Source: Cryptomeria japonica
Lineage: Eukaryota > Streptophyta > Pinopsida > Cupressales > Cupressaceae
Assembly: GCF_030272615.1 (NCBI RefSeq)
Contig: NC_081409.1
Location: 649,236,468 to 649,300,467 of the forward strand
Reading direction: 5' to 3'
DNA: 64,000 nt
Part shown: positions 46,659 to 57,481 of the stretch, one piece after another
Layout: the number at the start of each line of letters is the position of its first letter
Position numbering within the stretch: position 1 is the first letter of the stretch
Translations under genes and position numbers: made by a program
The notes under the pieces: model-generated
Databases searched by the model: none
The model's input: only the letters and a program-made list of their open reading frames with translations
Told to the model about the DNA's origin: nothing

Positions 46659-49002
46659 TTTTTATGGATTAGTGTGACCTAAAGTTGTTTGTGATGCAGA
46701 GGTCAAGATCAATTTCAGAGCTAGTTGTTCTGTTTAGAGTATTGTTTAGGAGAAACAACTGAGATTTAGTCTGATTTCAAGAACGATCTATCCTATCTAA
46801 GACGTTATCTAAGTTGATTCTAAGTGTAGTGTAAGATTCAATCTGGTTTTAGGAACGATCTTTCCTGTATAAGATGTTATCTAAGTGACTAAAATTTGAT
46901 AGGTAGTTGATTGAACTAACTGAAAGGTGATCGACCAAATCGTGAAATACAAATGGCAGAGGTACACTGTCTTAATCTGTTTATGCTGGAGAAAATGATA
47001 ACCAGTATTATGTTTGTTGTAAGTTGTTTTTAGGCAAGTTTGACTATTCTATTCTAACAAAACCAGAGACTTCTACGATAGTATTTTCTAGACTGGACGA
47101 CAATTTAGCAGCTACAGGATGACAATAGTTCTATTTCGTATGAGTTGTTGCCTCGTACCATACGAAAAATGGGCATGTGCAGGACAACAAAAGACTAAAG
47201 GCAATTATGTCTCGTACGTGATAGGATATAGTGCAGGACGATAGATAACTCAGACTCGTACGACTGATAATATGGTATAGGATGACAAATCAGTAGACTC
47301 GTACGACACAAGACCTGGTGCAGCATGATGGATTATCAGACTCGTACGACTATTCATAGGATAGAGCCTAGAAATTTTGAGTTTTTTCGATTGCTGAGTA
47401 TGATAACTAAGTATGACTAATTCTAAGATGGACTGATTTTTGACCAAGATAAACTAGTTTCTGACACGGACGGATATCTGACTTAAAATGGTCTAGTTTC
47501 TAACACGGACAGAGTTTCAACTTAAGATGGACTAGTTTCTGACATGGACAGAGTTTTGACTTAGGATGGACTAGTTTCTGACACAGACAAAGTTTTCACT
47601 TAGGATGGACTAGTTTCTGACACGGACACAGTTTTGACCTAGGATGGACTAGTTTCTGACATGAACAGAGTTTTGACTTAGGATGGACTAGTTTCTGACA
47701 CGAACAGAGTTTTGACTCACTGAGTTGTTTCTGGTCTTCACCAATTTTTGGTATTTCAGTTTTTGTTTCAGGGATGAAAACACAGAAAACAAGTAATATG
47801 TATAGTGACTCCAATCACAACATGCAAACCCTAAGAAATTTGGTGAGGAAAGAAAACCTTTGCTTGTAGACTCGGGTACACACCCAATAGCTAATCAGAA
47901 TACGGCCACTGCATCCCACGCAATGGATTCTCAACGTCGTATTATCTGACTCCAAACACTAATGGGGGCACGAAATGATAAGTATATTGGGAGAGTTACT
48001 ATCTCTCTTGCACAAAGATTATCCCCCTTTGGGAGGTGAACCGAGTAGTTTCTAATTTTAAATTAGATTTAGTCAAGGATCCATTCAACGCGTCGAGGTA
48101 TAAACTCAATTAAGAGGTCTCCTAGCCTTGCAAACCAAGGTTTAATATACTCGAAGGTACAAAGGAGAACTATTCCCGAGCACCGCCATTGACTTGATTT
48201 TCATCAAATCACGTTTATTTTATAGTGGGTTGGAGTACTTGGCGTCTAGCCATTCCCACTTAGGTCATTCCCCTCTCACCATCCGTAAAGGCCATAGATT
48301 TATTAGCTCCTCAGGAGGGCAGTTCTGCTAAAGATATTGCAATCAATCTTAAGAAAATACTTCAAGGGTCTAGATTTTTTATTGTCTAGAAGAAGACAAA
48401 AGCATACTCTCCTACATCTCAAATTTTTCTAAAACACAAAAGATAGATTTTGTTCATTCACCAAATAGCAAGTTAGGTGCCTAAAAATGAATTTAAACAA
48501 TACACGACATTTAGTCGATTCTCCTCAGGCAACCTTCAAAGACAATGAATCAGTAGTCATATTGTCTTTGTGTGACAAGCATATTCTTCGACAAGCATTC
48601 TACAAAAACTAGTTAGGCTGTGAAAAACTTTGAGATAGATAGATAAACAGTCAACGTCAGTTGTCAGAATAATCAATCAGAAATGAGAAAATTATGACAT
48701 TTGCCTCTTTTACCAAAAAATGCAAAATCGTACGACAAACACTTGACTCTTACGAGACATGATTTAGTATCGTGCAAAAGAAGATTGTCGATGATGTTTG
48801 CTTGTACGACAGAGGATTTCTGCTCGTATGACAGAGGATCTTCTTGTATGATAGGATATTTGCAATTCATGCGACACCTGCAGTTTGTCATTTCAGCTTG
48901 TAAAAATTGTCATACGAGATGTACGGACAAAAAATATGAAATCTAGAAAATAACCAAAAAAAAGAAGTGGTCAGTCTTGGAGGCTGAAAAAGTGTAGTCT
49001 TC
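46659..49002 (-). repeat. Ty3-G 5' leader with several tandem-repeat arrays
   Basis: Non-coding leader between primer site and gag. It holds about seven 39-bp units (ctagtttctgacacggac core) at about 47450-47720, and four 43-bp units with ctcgtacgac at 47212, 47254, 47298 and 47341. A 70-bp segment is duplicated at about 46762 and 46832 (aacgatctatcct / aacgatctttcct). Scattered cgtacga motifs recur at 48728-48850. 47720-48700 shows no other feature. Short frames in the repeats (CQKLVHP-type) are by-products. Confidence 0.85.
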
Positions 49003-49022
49003 GGGCCCCACGATGGGCGCCA
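49003..49022 (-). promoter_or_regulatory. Ty3-G primer binding site
   Basis: On the minus strand TGGCGCCCATCGTGGGG..., four bases inside the LTR. TGGCGCC-starting sites are usual for plant Ty3 elements. I do not assign the tRNA. Confidence 0.75.
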
Positions 49023-49026
49023 GATA

Positions 49027-50154
49027 TGTGTGTGTGAAAAAGTGAACCTATAGCTGCAAGCACAACACTTCAATAAGTCATTATATGCATGGCTAGTAAT
49101 CAATAATCAATAAGTAATAAACCATAGCAAAGCGACCAATTGCCTTCTAAAAGATGCGAGTATAAGATTGCTCTCAGATTTTTATAAGCAATACCAGTGA
49201 CTAGACTACACCAAGATGAAGGATTTAATCTATATGATATTAACTATATGGATGCAAGATGGATGAATTATTCAAGCAATAATCAATTCAAGCAATAAAG
49301 GATGCAAGCAATAATGAATGGAAAATGGATGCAAACAATTTGAAAAGTACAATAATCTTCAATGACTCCAAAGTAAAATTAGCCTGATAATAATCTCTAA
49401 GCGTGTTCTCAAAAATCAATGGGGTAAACTGGAATGAGAGCTAAAGACTGAATTTATAGAGAATCACAAGAGAGATGATGAATAAGCTTACTTTTGGATT
49501 AATTGAAATAATTGAGAAATCATGTTTAGTTAACCTTGAGATAGATTCCAATTATAGTTTAATTGAAATGCATTCAAACTAGAAGTCCAAGTTGCATTGG
49601 AAAATAATAATCAATTAATTCCATGTATATCTGATAAAAATAGATAATTCTTTACTTTATTCAAGAAAAATGTCTTTTCAATGCAACTGAACTTCTTTTT
49701 CTGAAAAGCTTTGAGTTCCAATTTTAGAGAATAATTCAATAATTCAATTAAATTGCTTTTCGGATTTCAAGCTCTAAATTTAGAAAAAGAAATAATATCT
49801 CAAGTTTGATTTCTCTCTCAATTCAATTATTTTTGTTTTATTTTCAATTCAACTCTTTGTAATAAATTAATCCTTTTTGCATGATTGAATGGCAAATTTA
49901 TTAATTAATTAAATATGCAAGGATTTTTAATAAATTAAAATGGGATAATTCATCAAAATGATACTATTGGAAATGATTTGATTAATTAAATAAATATTTA
50001 ATTAATATTGAGTAGTTGATTTGTCATGTGATATTTGACGATTAAAGAATTAATAATGTGCTCAAGATTGATTTAATTGTCTTTGGTTAGGACCTTGGTG
50101 ATGTTGTCAAGATTAGGGGCCCATGGTTTAGATGACCATTTATAGGGTATTACA
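49027..50154 (-). repeat. Ty3-G 5' LTR
   Basis: On the minus strand it starts TGTAATACCC, a common Ty3 LTR start, and ends TTTTTCACACACACA before the primer site. It is AT-rich, with ATTAATTAAATAAAT-like stretches. Its 3' partner is missing, so the outer end is inferred from the TG start and from PL-B ORF2 sequence resuming at 50155. Confidence 0.8.
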
Positions 50155-50573
50155 GAACAGGTCTCCCAGATGCAGACAAAGAAAGAAGTAGCCACCTCCC
50201 TCCTTGAGTCCTGGTCTTTATCTATGAAACAATTCTTGTAGGACTTTAAATCTATTTTTGACAAGTTTTATTCCTCACTGTCATAAACTTTAATTATTTT
50301 AATACCAAATGAAAACAGGGGTTGTTCAGCTATACTTTGTCATTGTTGGCAAAGGGGGATAACTATTCTAAGGGGGAGAAGTATCTGGTATTTAAAATTT
50401 TGATGTATGCTCTGATATCTCTATGTGCAAAATAGTTATACATTGTATTGTTAAAGGGATAGTGTATATGCTTAGGGGGAGCAATTTTGCTAATGGCATG
50501 ATTTTGTTGTAAAACACTTGGATGTCCAAATTTTATTTTCCTAAGTGTTGCCATCAATGCCAAAGGGGGAGAT
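50155..50573 (+). pseudogene. PL-B ORF2 C-terminus, 3' untranslated region and purine tracts
   Basis: The first 130 nt read in frame QVSQMQTKKEVATSLLESW, then, past a TAG, DFKSIFDKFYSSLS and a stop, resembling the helical end of PL-D ORF2 (ILDFKKLYRDA). The rest is 3' untranslated: TTGTCATTGTTGGCAA (50337-50352) plus agggggat, then taagggggagaag, ttagggggagc, and finally TTGCCATCAATGCCAA (50548-50563) running into the polypurine tract that abuts the LTR at 50574. Confidence 0.75.
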
Positions 50574-51720
50574 TGTTGGCATTTTTTATATTTATGATGT
50601 GATTATCATTGATGGACACACACTTGCATTGAGATCTTCTTTATATGTATGAGCTTAAGCTCAACCGAGATATGTTGCAACCAGTATGTTGTATTATAGT
50701 CGTTAGACTATTGATGTTTTGCAGAATGTGAGTACCGGTCTGGAGCGGCATGTTAATACCAAGCGGTTCAAGGATCTCAAGTGGTACGAAGGATCAAAGC
50801 GGCAAAACACATATTTCCCAGTCTTCATTTTGTCAAACTGGCAACCGGCATTTTGCTTGAACTGGTATTTTGTATGAACCGGTAATACTCTGTGATGAGT
50901 TACCAACTGGCATTTGTTGATGAGTTACCATCCACCGATTGTTTGATGGTGTCGACACTTTAACGGTGCTATTTGTGTCATGTTACCAAGCATGTCCAGG
51001 TTCATTGAACCCAGGGAATTGGATTGTAATCCTATTGGACTGACATGAAATTAGATTCCTTTATAAGGACATCATGTCTAGGGTTTTAGGTTGTTGTTGT
51101 TGTTGGTGAAGTTGATATTGTTGCTAGGGTTTAAGGTGGTTGAGGAGTTAAAGAGAGTATGAATGTGTAGAAGACTGAAGTAATGTTGGAATGCATTAGG
51201 AACGAGGTATCAAGGATCTAATCCAGCAATCTGTGCTATTAGCTAGGTCAATCACTTGTTGATTGCTCACATCTTTGACAAGTCTGTAGCCCTTAACCGG
51301 GTAGGCCCAAAAGCCTCTTGTAAATCCTCTAACAAGGTGGTTCACATCTGTGGATCTAAAATCCTCTAGCAAGGTAGTCTTTAATCGGCCTTATCTCCTA
51401 ACAGAGATTGAGATTCCTAACAAGATCTGTTCTGATAAAGAACATTGTAAGACCTTAACCGGTCTGGTTCCTATTCTGCAGATAGTTACTTGTGAGTTCC
51501 ATCTCACCGTGGTTTTTCCCATTTGGGTTTCCACGTCAAAATCTCATGTGTTATGGTGTTTGTGCTTTTGTGGGTGAATGCATTATTTGCTATTTGGTTT
51601 GCATGTGTGCTAACTGGTTTGTCTGCTAAACTGTTTTACCGGTTTACTGTCAGTCTTGTAAAGTGTTTAAGTGCAAAGATTTTTGGCATACTAATTCACC
51701 CCCCCTCTTAGTATTCATCA
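50574..51720 (+). repeat. PL-B middle LTR, shared by two units
   Basis: 1,147-bp LTR starting TGTTGGCATT and ending TATTCATCA. It is flanked on the left by a polypurine tract, as a 3' LTR is, and on the right by a perfect primer site TGGTATCAGAGC (51723-51734) and an ORF1 start, as a 5' LTR is. TATAAGG lies at 51062-51068. It therefore joins two PL-B units head to tail. Confidence 0.95.
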
Positions 51721-52010
51721 ATTGGTATCAGAGCCTACCTTTCTATAAGTTTAACCACTTGGAAAGAGATATGGGGGAATACTCTATAAGGGAACTTACT
51801 TATCGGCTGACTCAATCTGAGCAAGCCTATGATGATCTTATGGTCAAATACAAGGCATGTCAAGCAAAAAGGAGAGAACGTGCTGAAAAGTTGATGGAGC
51901 TATCTGAAAATAGTTCTTTAGATGAAGCAGACATGGAAGCCCTAATTATAAAAGTAAATAAGTTGAATGAATCAAACTCCAACCTTAGAAAGGAGTTGGA
52001 ATGACTGACT
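51721..52010 (+). pseudogene. PL-B second unit: primer site and truncated ORF1
   Basis: The primer site is followed by ATG 51771 and about 77 codons of ORF1 (MGEYSIRELTYRLTQSEQ...), closely matching 27423 onward but with its own substitutions. After RKELE there is a TGA (52002), and within about 10 bp the sequence changes to LTR. The rest of the unit is deleted. Confidence 0.9.
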
Positions 52011-52126
52011 ATTTTACCAGTTTGTCTGCTAAACTGTTTTACCAGTTTATTGTTAGTCTTGCAAAGTGTTTAAGTGCAAAGATTTTTGGCATACTAATTC
52101 ACCCCCCCCTCTCTTAGTATTCATCA
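52011..52126 (+). repeat. PL-B truncated terminal LTR
   Basis: Last ~116 bp of the LTR, from the ttaccagtttgtctgc region to TATTCATCA, fused to ORF1 sequence on the left and followed by the target duplication cttct (52127-52131). It confirms the right end of the whole PL-B insertion. Confidence 0.92.
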
Positions 52127-52131
52127 CTTCT

Positions 52132-52773
52132 CAAAGATGAGTTAGAAACAAAAGCTCTGAATGCAGATTCTAATTTTTGTACACTACCATCATAGCCATT
52201 TAGTTCAAAAGTAGTATGTTTTCCAATGATAGAGTCAAGAGTTGCCTTTGTTTTGTCAATAGATTTCAGCTTTTGAATAGATGCAACTCGGATAGCATAG
52301 ACCGCTAGCAAGGTTCTCATTACCTTACTGATCATATGACATCTTTCACTTTCCCTCCTGCATTCTTTATTTCACCATCTCTTTTATCCTTTGATGATAC
52401 TGTTGGATATTCTCACATTCAGACATTATCATGTCATCAAATTTTCCTGTTAAAATATCCTCTTTGGCAATCTTAACATGTTCATAACTACTATAATCTC
52501 TTCAAGTTTTTTCTATAATTCATATGCAGTTTCAAGACCATGAACATCTACATATTCAACATCAAACAAGGAACTCATAATAGCTTCTAATGCTTGATGA
52601 TTCTCTTGTTGTTGTTTCTTCTAATCATCAGTCGGAGTTCCAGTGGGTATAGTATACTTAGTTTCTATATGATCCCAATACTGACTACCAAGACTCTTCA
52701 TGTAAATCTTTATTATGTCGCTCCATATCCTATAGTTATCTTTGTTGAACTTCATACCTTCTTTCTTCATCAT
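52132..52773 (-). pseudogene. Copia-E gag, N-terminal part
   Basis: The ATG at 52773 starts MMKKEGMKFNKDNYRIWSD, copia Gag of the UBN2 type, close in style to Copia-F (MMKREGPKFNRENFSRWKD). It has stops near 52620 and 52510 and a frameshift near 52495, and continues to VMRTLLAVYAIRV and KLESAFRAFVSNSSLR. It is cut at cttct by PL-B and resumes in frame at 25771. Confidence 0.9.
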
Positions 52774-52830
52774 GATCTACAAGATCGTTTGCTCAACCTA
52801 TTAGGCTTTAGGTTAAAGAGGACCTGAGAC

Positions 52831-52842
52831 GCTCTGATACCA
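52831..52842 (-). promoter_or_regulatory. Copia-E primer binding site
   Basis: The minus strand reads TGGTATCAGAGC, the standard initiator-Met copia site, two bases inside the LTR at 52845. Confidence 0.92.
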
Positions 52843-52844
52843 AT

Positions 52845-54304
52845 TGATGGTATGATCAAAAGAATAAGTATCTGGTAGAATACTGAGAGGGGAGGGGGTG
52901 AATCAACATACTGAAAAACTGATACAAACTCCCAAACTCAAAATAAAACTTATCAACAAGTAACTCAGTCAAGATAATATCTCAAAGATTACCAACATCA
53001 ACTGGTTTGACTGTTATGACAACTTAACAGTAAACAACTTCAATCTTGTAAACATAAAAAATGCTTAATCATATGTCAACATATTCATCTCTCAATGCTT
53101 CCAATTATCATGCCTTATCAAAATAGTTAAGTAGTTAATCAAATCAACAAATAAGATCATAACCATAAAAGCATTCACCACTTGACACAAATATTTATAC
53201 ATGGAAAACCCAAATAGGTTAAAACCACGGTGAGATGAGACTCACAAGGATAGCTATTTGAACTATTCTAAAGGTCACCCTATTATGAGCCAAGCCTGTT
53301 AAAGCTTTTACAATAAGTCATGTTAAGAACTAATTTCGGTTAGGAATCAAACGGTTAAGGGATTTACAAATATGCCTTGATGAAAAGCATAATACCCTAT
53401 TAGGAGTAACCTCACTAGAGGATTTGAGAATCCAAACTAATGGACCACCTTGTTAGAGGATTTAGAAAGTAACCAAGCTTCTTAGAGCTTACCCAGTTAG
53501 AGGATTTCAATTTTTGTTGTAATTGTTAGAAAAAAATAGGTTTTCTTGATCTGTCTGAATAGCACTACATCTGCTTGATCAAATCTTTCTTAAGCTTCAA
53601 TCTGCCTTTACTCAAACTGTAGATCCATCCACCAGTTAGGCAGCCACATACTCAACTGGTTTCTGCCAATCTTGTCAACTTTGCCAATACTTAACAAAAC
53701 AATAACATTGACCTTAAATATAAATCAACTAGGTTGATAACACAACAAAAACCTAATTCTCATCATCGTGATTACAAATAAGTCGATACAATCTTGACCG
53801 TTAGAAATTAAAACAATTTCTTTACATTCTTCAAGAAAATTCCAACTACTCCATGATCACCGCTTCATCGGAATTTGTAACTCATCATGCGCTATGCATT
53901 AGATGCAATCCACTTTGCTCCTTTCCAAGATAACAAACGTGCCAAATCAATCTAAACTAATCCTCGTTCAATGATCACACGTGTCTCCATCATGACCACT
54001 CAACATTAGATCTTAAACCAACAAACTTGATCGGTTAGGGTTTAACAGAAAACAACTAGTAGGGTTTACCGGTTGCATAACATAGAGAAGTTTAGCCCTT
54101 TACATTAGTTCAGCTTACAAACTACCATATAATGGTTTACAATATCTTCCCAAAATTTTATCATACCAGCTACAAGACAATAGCAATAACAACAATAACA
54201 TCAGCAATATCATGAATATCATTCACCATTTCAATTGACATCTATGACAACATATCATTAATGCAATCTATATGCAAAACACCAACAATCAAAAAATGCC
54301 AACA
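52845..54304 (-). repeat. Copia-E 5' LTR
   Basis: 1,460 bp. On the minus strand it starts TGTTGGCATTTTTTG and ends ATCATACCATCA. The C-rich block (plus-strand gagaggggagggggtg) is at about 52885-52900. Its 3' partner is missing because Copia-E is truncated at 23212. The expected target duplication is ctcta (54305-54309). Confidence 0.85.
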
Positions 54305-56445
54305 CTCTACATATTAAAACATAAGTTAATAACATATTAAAACATAAGGTGGTAGAACTATGTAGGGTTTTTTTAAGGGGATTTATTATAGATGTTCATG
54401 AGATATAACACTGAGACAATATAAGGAGAAAAAAATGTACAAGAAAATGAATATTTGAATGGTATGTCAGCTTCCAAAGAGGGTAAAGCATGAGGTATGG
54501 ATAATGAGGATTATGAAGGCTTGAGATGTTTTCTGCATTGCAACACCACTTCCACTTTAACCTTTGGTATTTCAAGCTTCATGGTAAAAGGCAATTCAAA
54601 ACAATGAAAGAGTTTTTCTTCATAGCATATAATAGTGAGTAAATTGAGTGGTGCAAGAGCACCTAAGGGTTGAAATGCCCTTGACCAATTTTGACTTTTG
54701 AGACCCTCTCGTGGTCATGTAGATATATGTTTGGTGTTTTGTTTGTAGTTTTTGAAGTTTTTCCTTATCAGCAAGACCTACCTTGATCGACAAGTCTTAT
54801 TTCGATGAGGTCGCCTGTGTTGGAGTGGTTGTATCAGGTATCGATGGGAGTTGTTGCACGCTCTATCGAAGACCCGATGGAAGTTGTTAGATATCAGAGA
54901 GAATGTTTTTATGCTATCCTGCGGACCTGATAGGAAAGTGCTAGCCGATATCAAGTGAGCAAGTCTTGCGGCTTCCAAAAGGATCGGATGACTATTTCTA
55001 TACTGCAAGGGGAAAATGATCGAATATTATATGTCCTGACTTGGCGACCATGATGGGACCTAGTGAAAAAGAAGAGCATTCTGAATGGTTAGAGAGGTCA
55101 TGTTAAGATGTAAAAGTAGAGCCCCCAAAACCAATCAGTGAATTCCACATGGCGAAGCACAAAAGAGAGATCCAATAGATCGGATGATTAGATTGAGCAT
55201 TCTAGGCAGTTAGAGAGGTCATGCTAAGATGTTAGGGTAGAGCCCCTACAACCAATTAGTGAATACCACATGGTGAAGCACAAAAGAGAGATCGAGCAGA
55301 TCAGACGATCGAATTAGCTTTTCAGTTATCTTCCCAAATATCGATAGAAATGCCTAGCAAGTGGAGAAAGGCATCAGCTATCAGACGAAGGGATTTCTTT
55401 CTATCTTAATGCCCGATGGAGAAAGTGTGAAAGGTGAACATTGTCATTAGAAGTAAAGTTTTGAAGACTTCTTGATGACTCGATAGGAAGTGCGGAGCAC
55501 AGAAAGTTGACATTGGCAGTTGGAAGCCAGGTTTTGTGGCTACGCCGATGGACCGTTTTGTAACTATTTTTTAGTTTAAAACCGTGTATGTTTCACGATA
55601 GATGGAATGTTTAAAAGACCCAATGGGCATTTATAAAGGGTTGGATGTTGGTTCTTAAAAGGTTGAAGCACTAAAAGAAATACATACAGTCTATTTTTTG
55701 GTTTTCTATCATTGTACTAATTATTTTGATTAAGTTTTTCATTATAGTTTTACAATTAAGGTTCCTTTTTTTTGTTCATTTCTATTTTGATCTCACTGTG
55801 TAAATATGGCTTTGTTTTGAACTTCCACTGTGGGATCCACGTGGCTATTGCAGTTCTTCAAGAAGAGCCAAAAATATACAGTAGAAGTAGAGTAGTAGCA
55901 GGAGGAAGCCAGGAAATAGCAATCGCCATTTCTGCATACTGAACCTAAGCGAACTTGATGGTAGTCTGGCTAGGTATCGATAATTGATTGAGATAACTTG
56001 TAGGGGAAGGAAATTGCTGAGAACTAGAAGAAGATCCAAAAGGCTACAAGCCTGAGATTGAAACATTGAGTAATCAAGAGGAAAGTTTGCTAAACCAAAC
56101 AAGACAGGTGGTTTTGCAAAGAGTCAATAATGAGTGTCTCCTTCACCCCTGCAAGGATATAGTGAGTGAGCTTACTTTGTGAGCTTGAGGTTGGTGTTAA
56201 GAAAACAAATGGTAGGGAAGAATCTAGAGTCTAGAAGAGTAGACTTGGAACCCGAGAAGGGATAGAAACAAATCATCAAGAAATTTAATTGATGTTTAAA
56301 TAGGTATTCTCCCCATAATTGAGAGTATGATATGCAATGACCACTAGTTTCAAACAAATAGACAGTGTTAGAATCCCTTTCACAATCATATAAAGCAAGT
56401 AAAATCATTAAATAGCAGTTTAAGGCCAAAAAGGATAGAGTATTT
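54305..56445. other. unassigned repeat-like DNA
   Basis: No coding region or recognised domain. It contains a short direct duplication acatattaaaacataag (about 54309 and 54332), a tandem duplication at 55074-55315 and a TATA-like ttataaagg near 55631 followed by a T-rich stretch. It might be part of another LTR or the DNA into which Copia-E inserted. I cannot assign it. Confidence 0.4.
55074..55315. repeat. two 121-bp tandem copies
   Basis: Units begin gagcattctgaatgg (55074) and gagcattctaggcag (55195) and share the gttagagaggtcatg, agtagagccc and gcgaagcacaaaagagagat stretches at about 85 percent by eye. An old local duplication with no coding content. Confidence 0.85.
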
Positions 56446-57480
56446 TGTTGTTATTTTGGATATGTTGATATGGTTTTGTCATTTATGTCAACACTTGTCA
56501 ACACTTTTCAACACTTGTTAACACTTGTTAACACTTGTCAACACTTATCAGCACTTGGAGATCTTTGGTTTTGTTCACCGACAAGTTAGTGACTTATGCA
56601 CAATCACTGGTATTTGGTTCAGCGACAAGTTATATTGTTCACCGGCACTTGGAATGCTTGGAGACTACCTGGTTATGTCAAAGACATGATTTGATCACTT
56701 GGTTTTGGCGATTTGGTTATTGATCTAATCGGGTTTGCATATTTGTTGTTACCAGTAAATAGGTCCATCTTAGGCACCGGCAAGCATATCTATTCCAGCT
56801 CAGCATGGCACGTTATGGAGATGATTTATTATTATTGTTAATGCATTGAGCCAACATGATAGATCACATATTGATTTATTTGTAATTGATTTTATTGTAA
56901 TATTATTTGTAAGCTGACCTACTCATTTTGTCTTAGGCTTCGGTATATATGTAAGATCCCATTTGTGAGATTGATCTGGAAAAGTAAGTGCGAATATGCG
57001 AAAATAAGTAGAGCTATACACGTAGACATCATTTGAAGATTCAACGAAGGTTTTGAGAAGATAATCAAAGCTTAACCGGTACTGAATCCAGCATATGAAG
57101 ATGTTATTTTGAGTAGTACATTATCATTGGATTGAACCATCCAATTGTAGTCAGAGTGACTCCCATTTTGTGATTGAGCAGTGAGCTCTAGGCAACTGGC
57201 CTTTCTGCAGTAGTATCATTTGATTGTGGGTAAGGCTTCCCACTGTGGTTTTTCCCCTTATAGCGTTTCCACGTACAAATATTCATGTTATGTGTTGTGG
57301 ATGTTATTGTCTTTCTATTTCATGCATTAATCTTTACCGGTACTGCAATTAATTGATAAAATTTTCTACCGACATAAAGTTTGCTTTACCGATATTAAGC
57401 ATTAAGTTTTGGTTAAGTTAATTTTGGTTTGAATTTATTGGACAATTGATTCACCCCCCCTCTCAATTGTCTCTAGTACA
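56446..57480 (+). repeat. LTR-C, plus-strand Copia-A-type LTR
   Basis: Diverged relative of the Copia-A LTR in the opposite orientation. It starts TGTTGTTATTTTGG, has TTGTCATTTATGTCAA at 56476-56491, a TATA-like TATATATG at 56944-56951, and ends ATTCACCCCCCCTCTCAATTG then ctctagtaca. In Copia-A, TAACA and the primer site follow here. Instead PL-D ORF1 starts two bases later, so the primer site is missing. It contains short cttgtcaacactt-type repeats near 56490-56550. It is probably the 5' LTR of the copia whose protease resumes at 63224. Confidence 0.85.
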
Positions 57481-57481
57481 A

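Larger units (their letters stand above)
38267..50154 (-). mobile_element. Ty3-G, truncated Ty3/gypsy element in PL-B
   Basis: Minus-strand Ty3 element with 5' LTR (49027-50154), primer site, a 2.3-kb leader full of tandem repeats and gag, which stops shortly after the zinc-knuckle region at about 38267. Protease, pol and the 3' LTR are absent. PL-B ORF2 sequence lies on both sides but with a gap, so one deletion probably removed the Ty3-G 3' half with part of ORF2. The right-hand target sequence would be gaaca (50155-50159); its partner is lost. Copia-A sits inside its gag. The left boundary is good to about 20 bp. Confidence 0.85.
25772..52126 (+). mobile_element. PL-B, polymerase-less LTR retrotransposon with three LTRs
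   Basis: The outer limits are set by TGTTGGCATT at 25772, TCATCA at 52126 and the exact duplication cttct (25767-25771, 52127-52131). Copia-E gag reads through once the segment is removed. Own sequence: 5' LTR, primer site, ORF1 (coiled coil and CCHC fingers), ORF2 (unknown), purine tracts, a complete middle LTR, then a second primer site and ORF1 start fused to a truncated LTR. No protease, integrase, RT or RNase H of its own is present. Copia-F (29620-37027) and Ty3-G (about 38267-50154) are later insertions. PL-B also lost part of ORF2 near 38267. It must be non-autonomous. Confidence 0.88.

Noticed and set aside
47450-47720. Regular 39-bp repeats resembling a CRISPR array
   Set aside because: Units are contiguous with no unique spacers, and the context is a plant retrotransposon leader.
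47596-47814. Minus-strand frame with a repeated CQKLVHP motif
   Set aside because: Direct translation of the 39-bp tandem repeats; 39 is divisible by three, so a repeated peptide is automatic.
54305-56445. A further LTR retrotransposon
   Set aside because: A TATA-like site and a tandem duplication are present, but no terminal repeat pair, primer site, purine tract or coding domain could be found.
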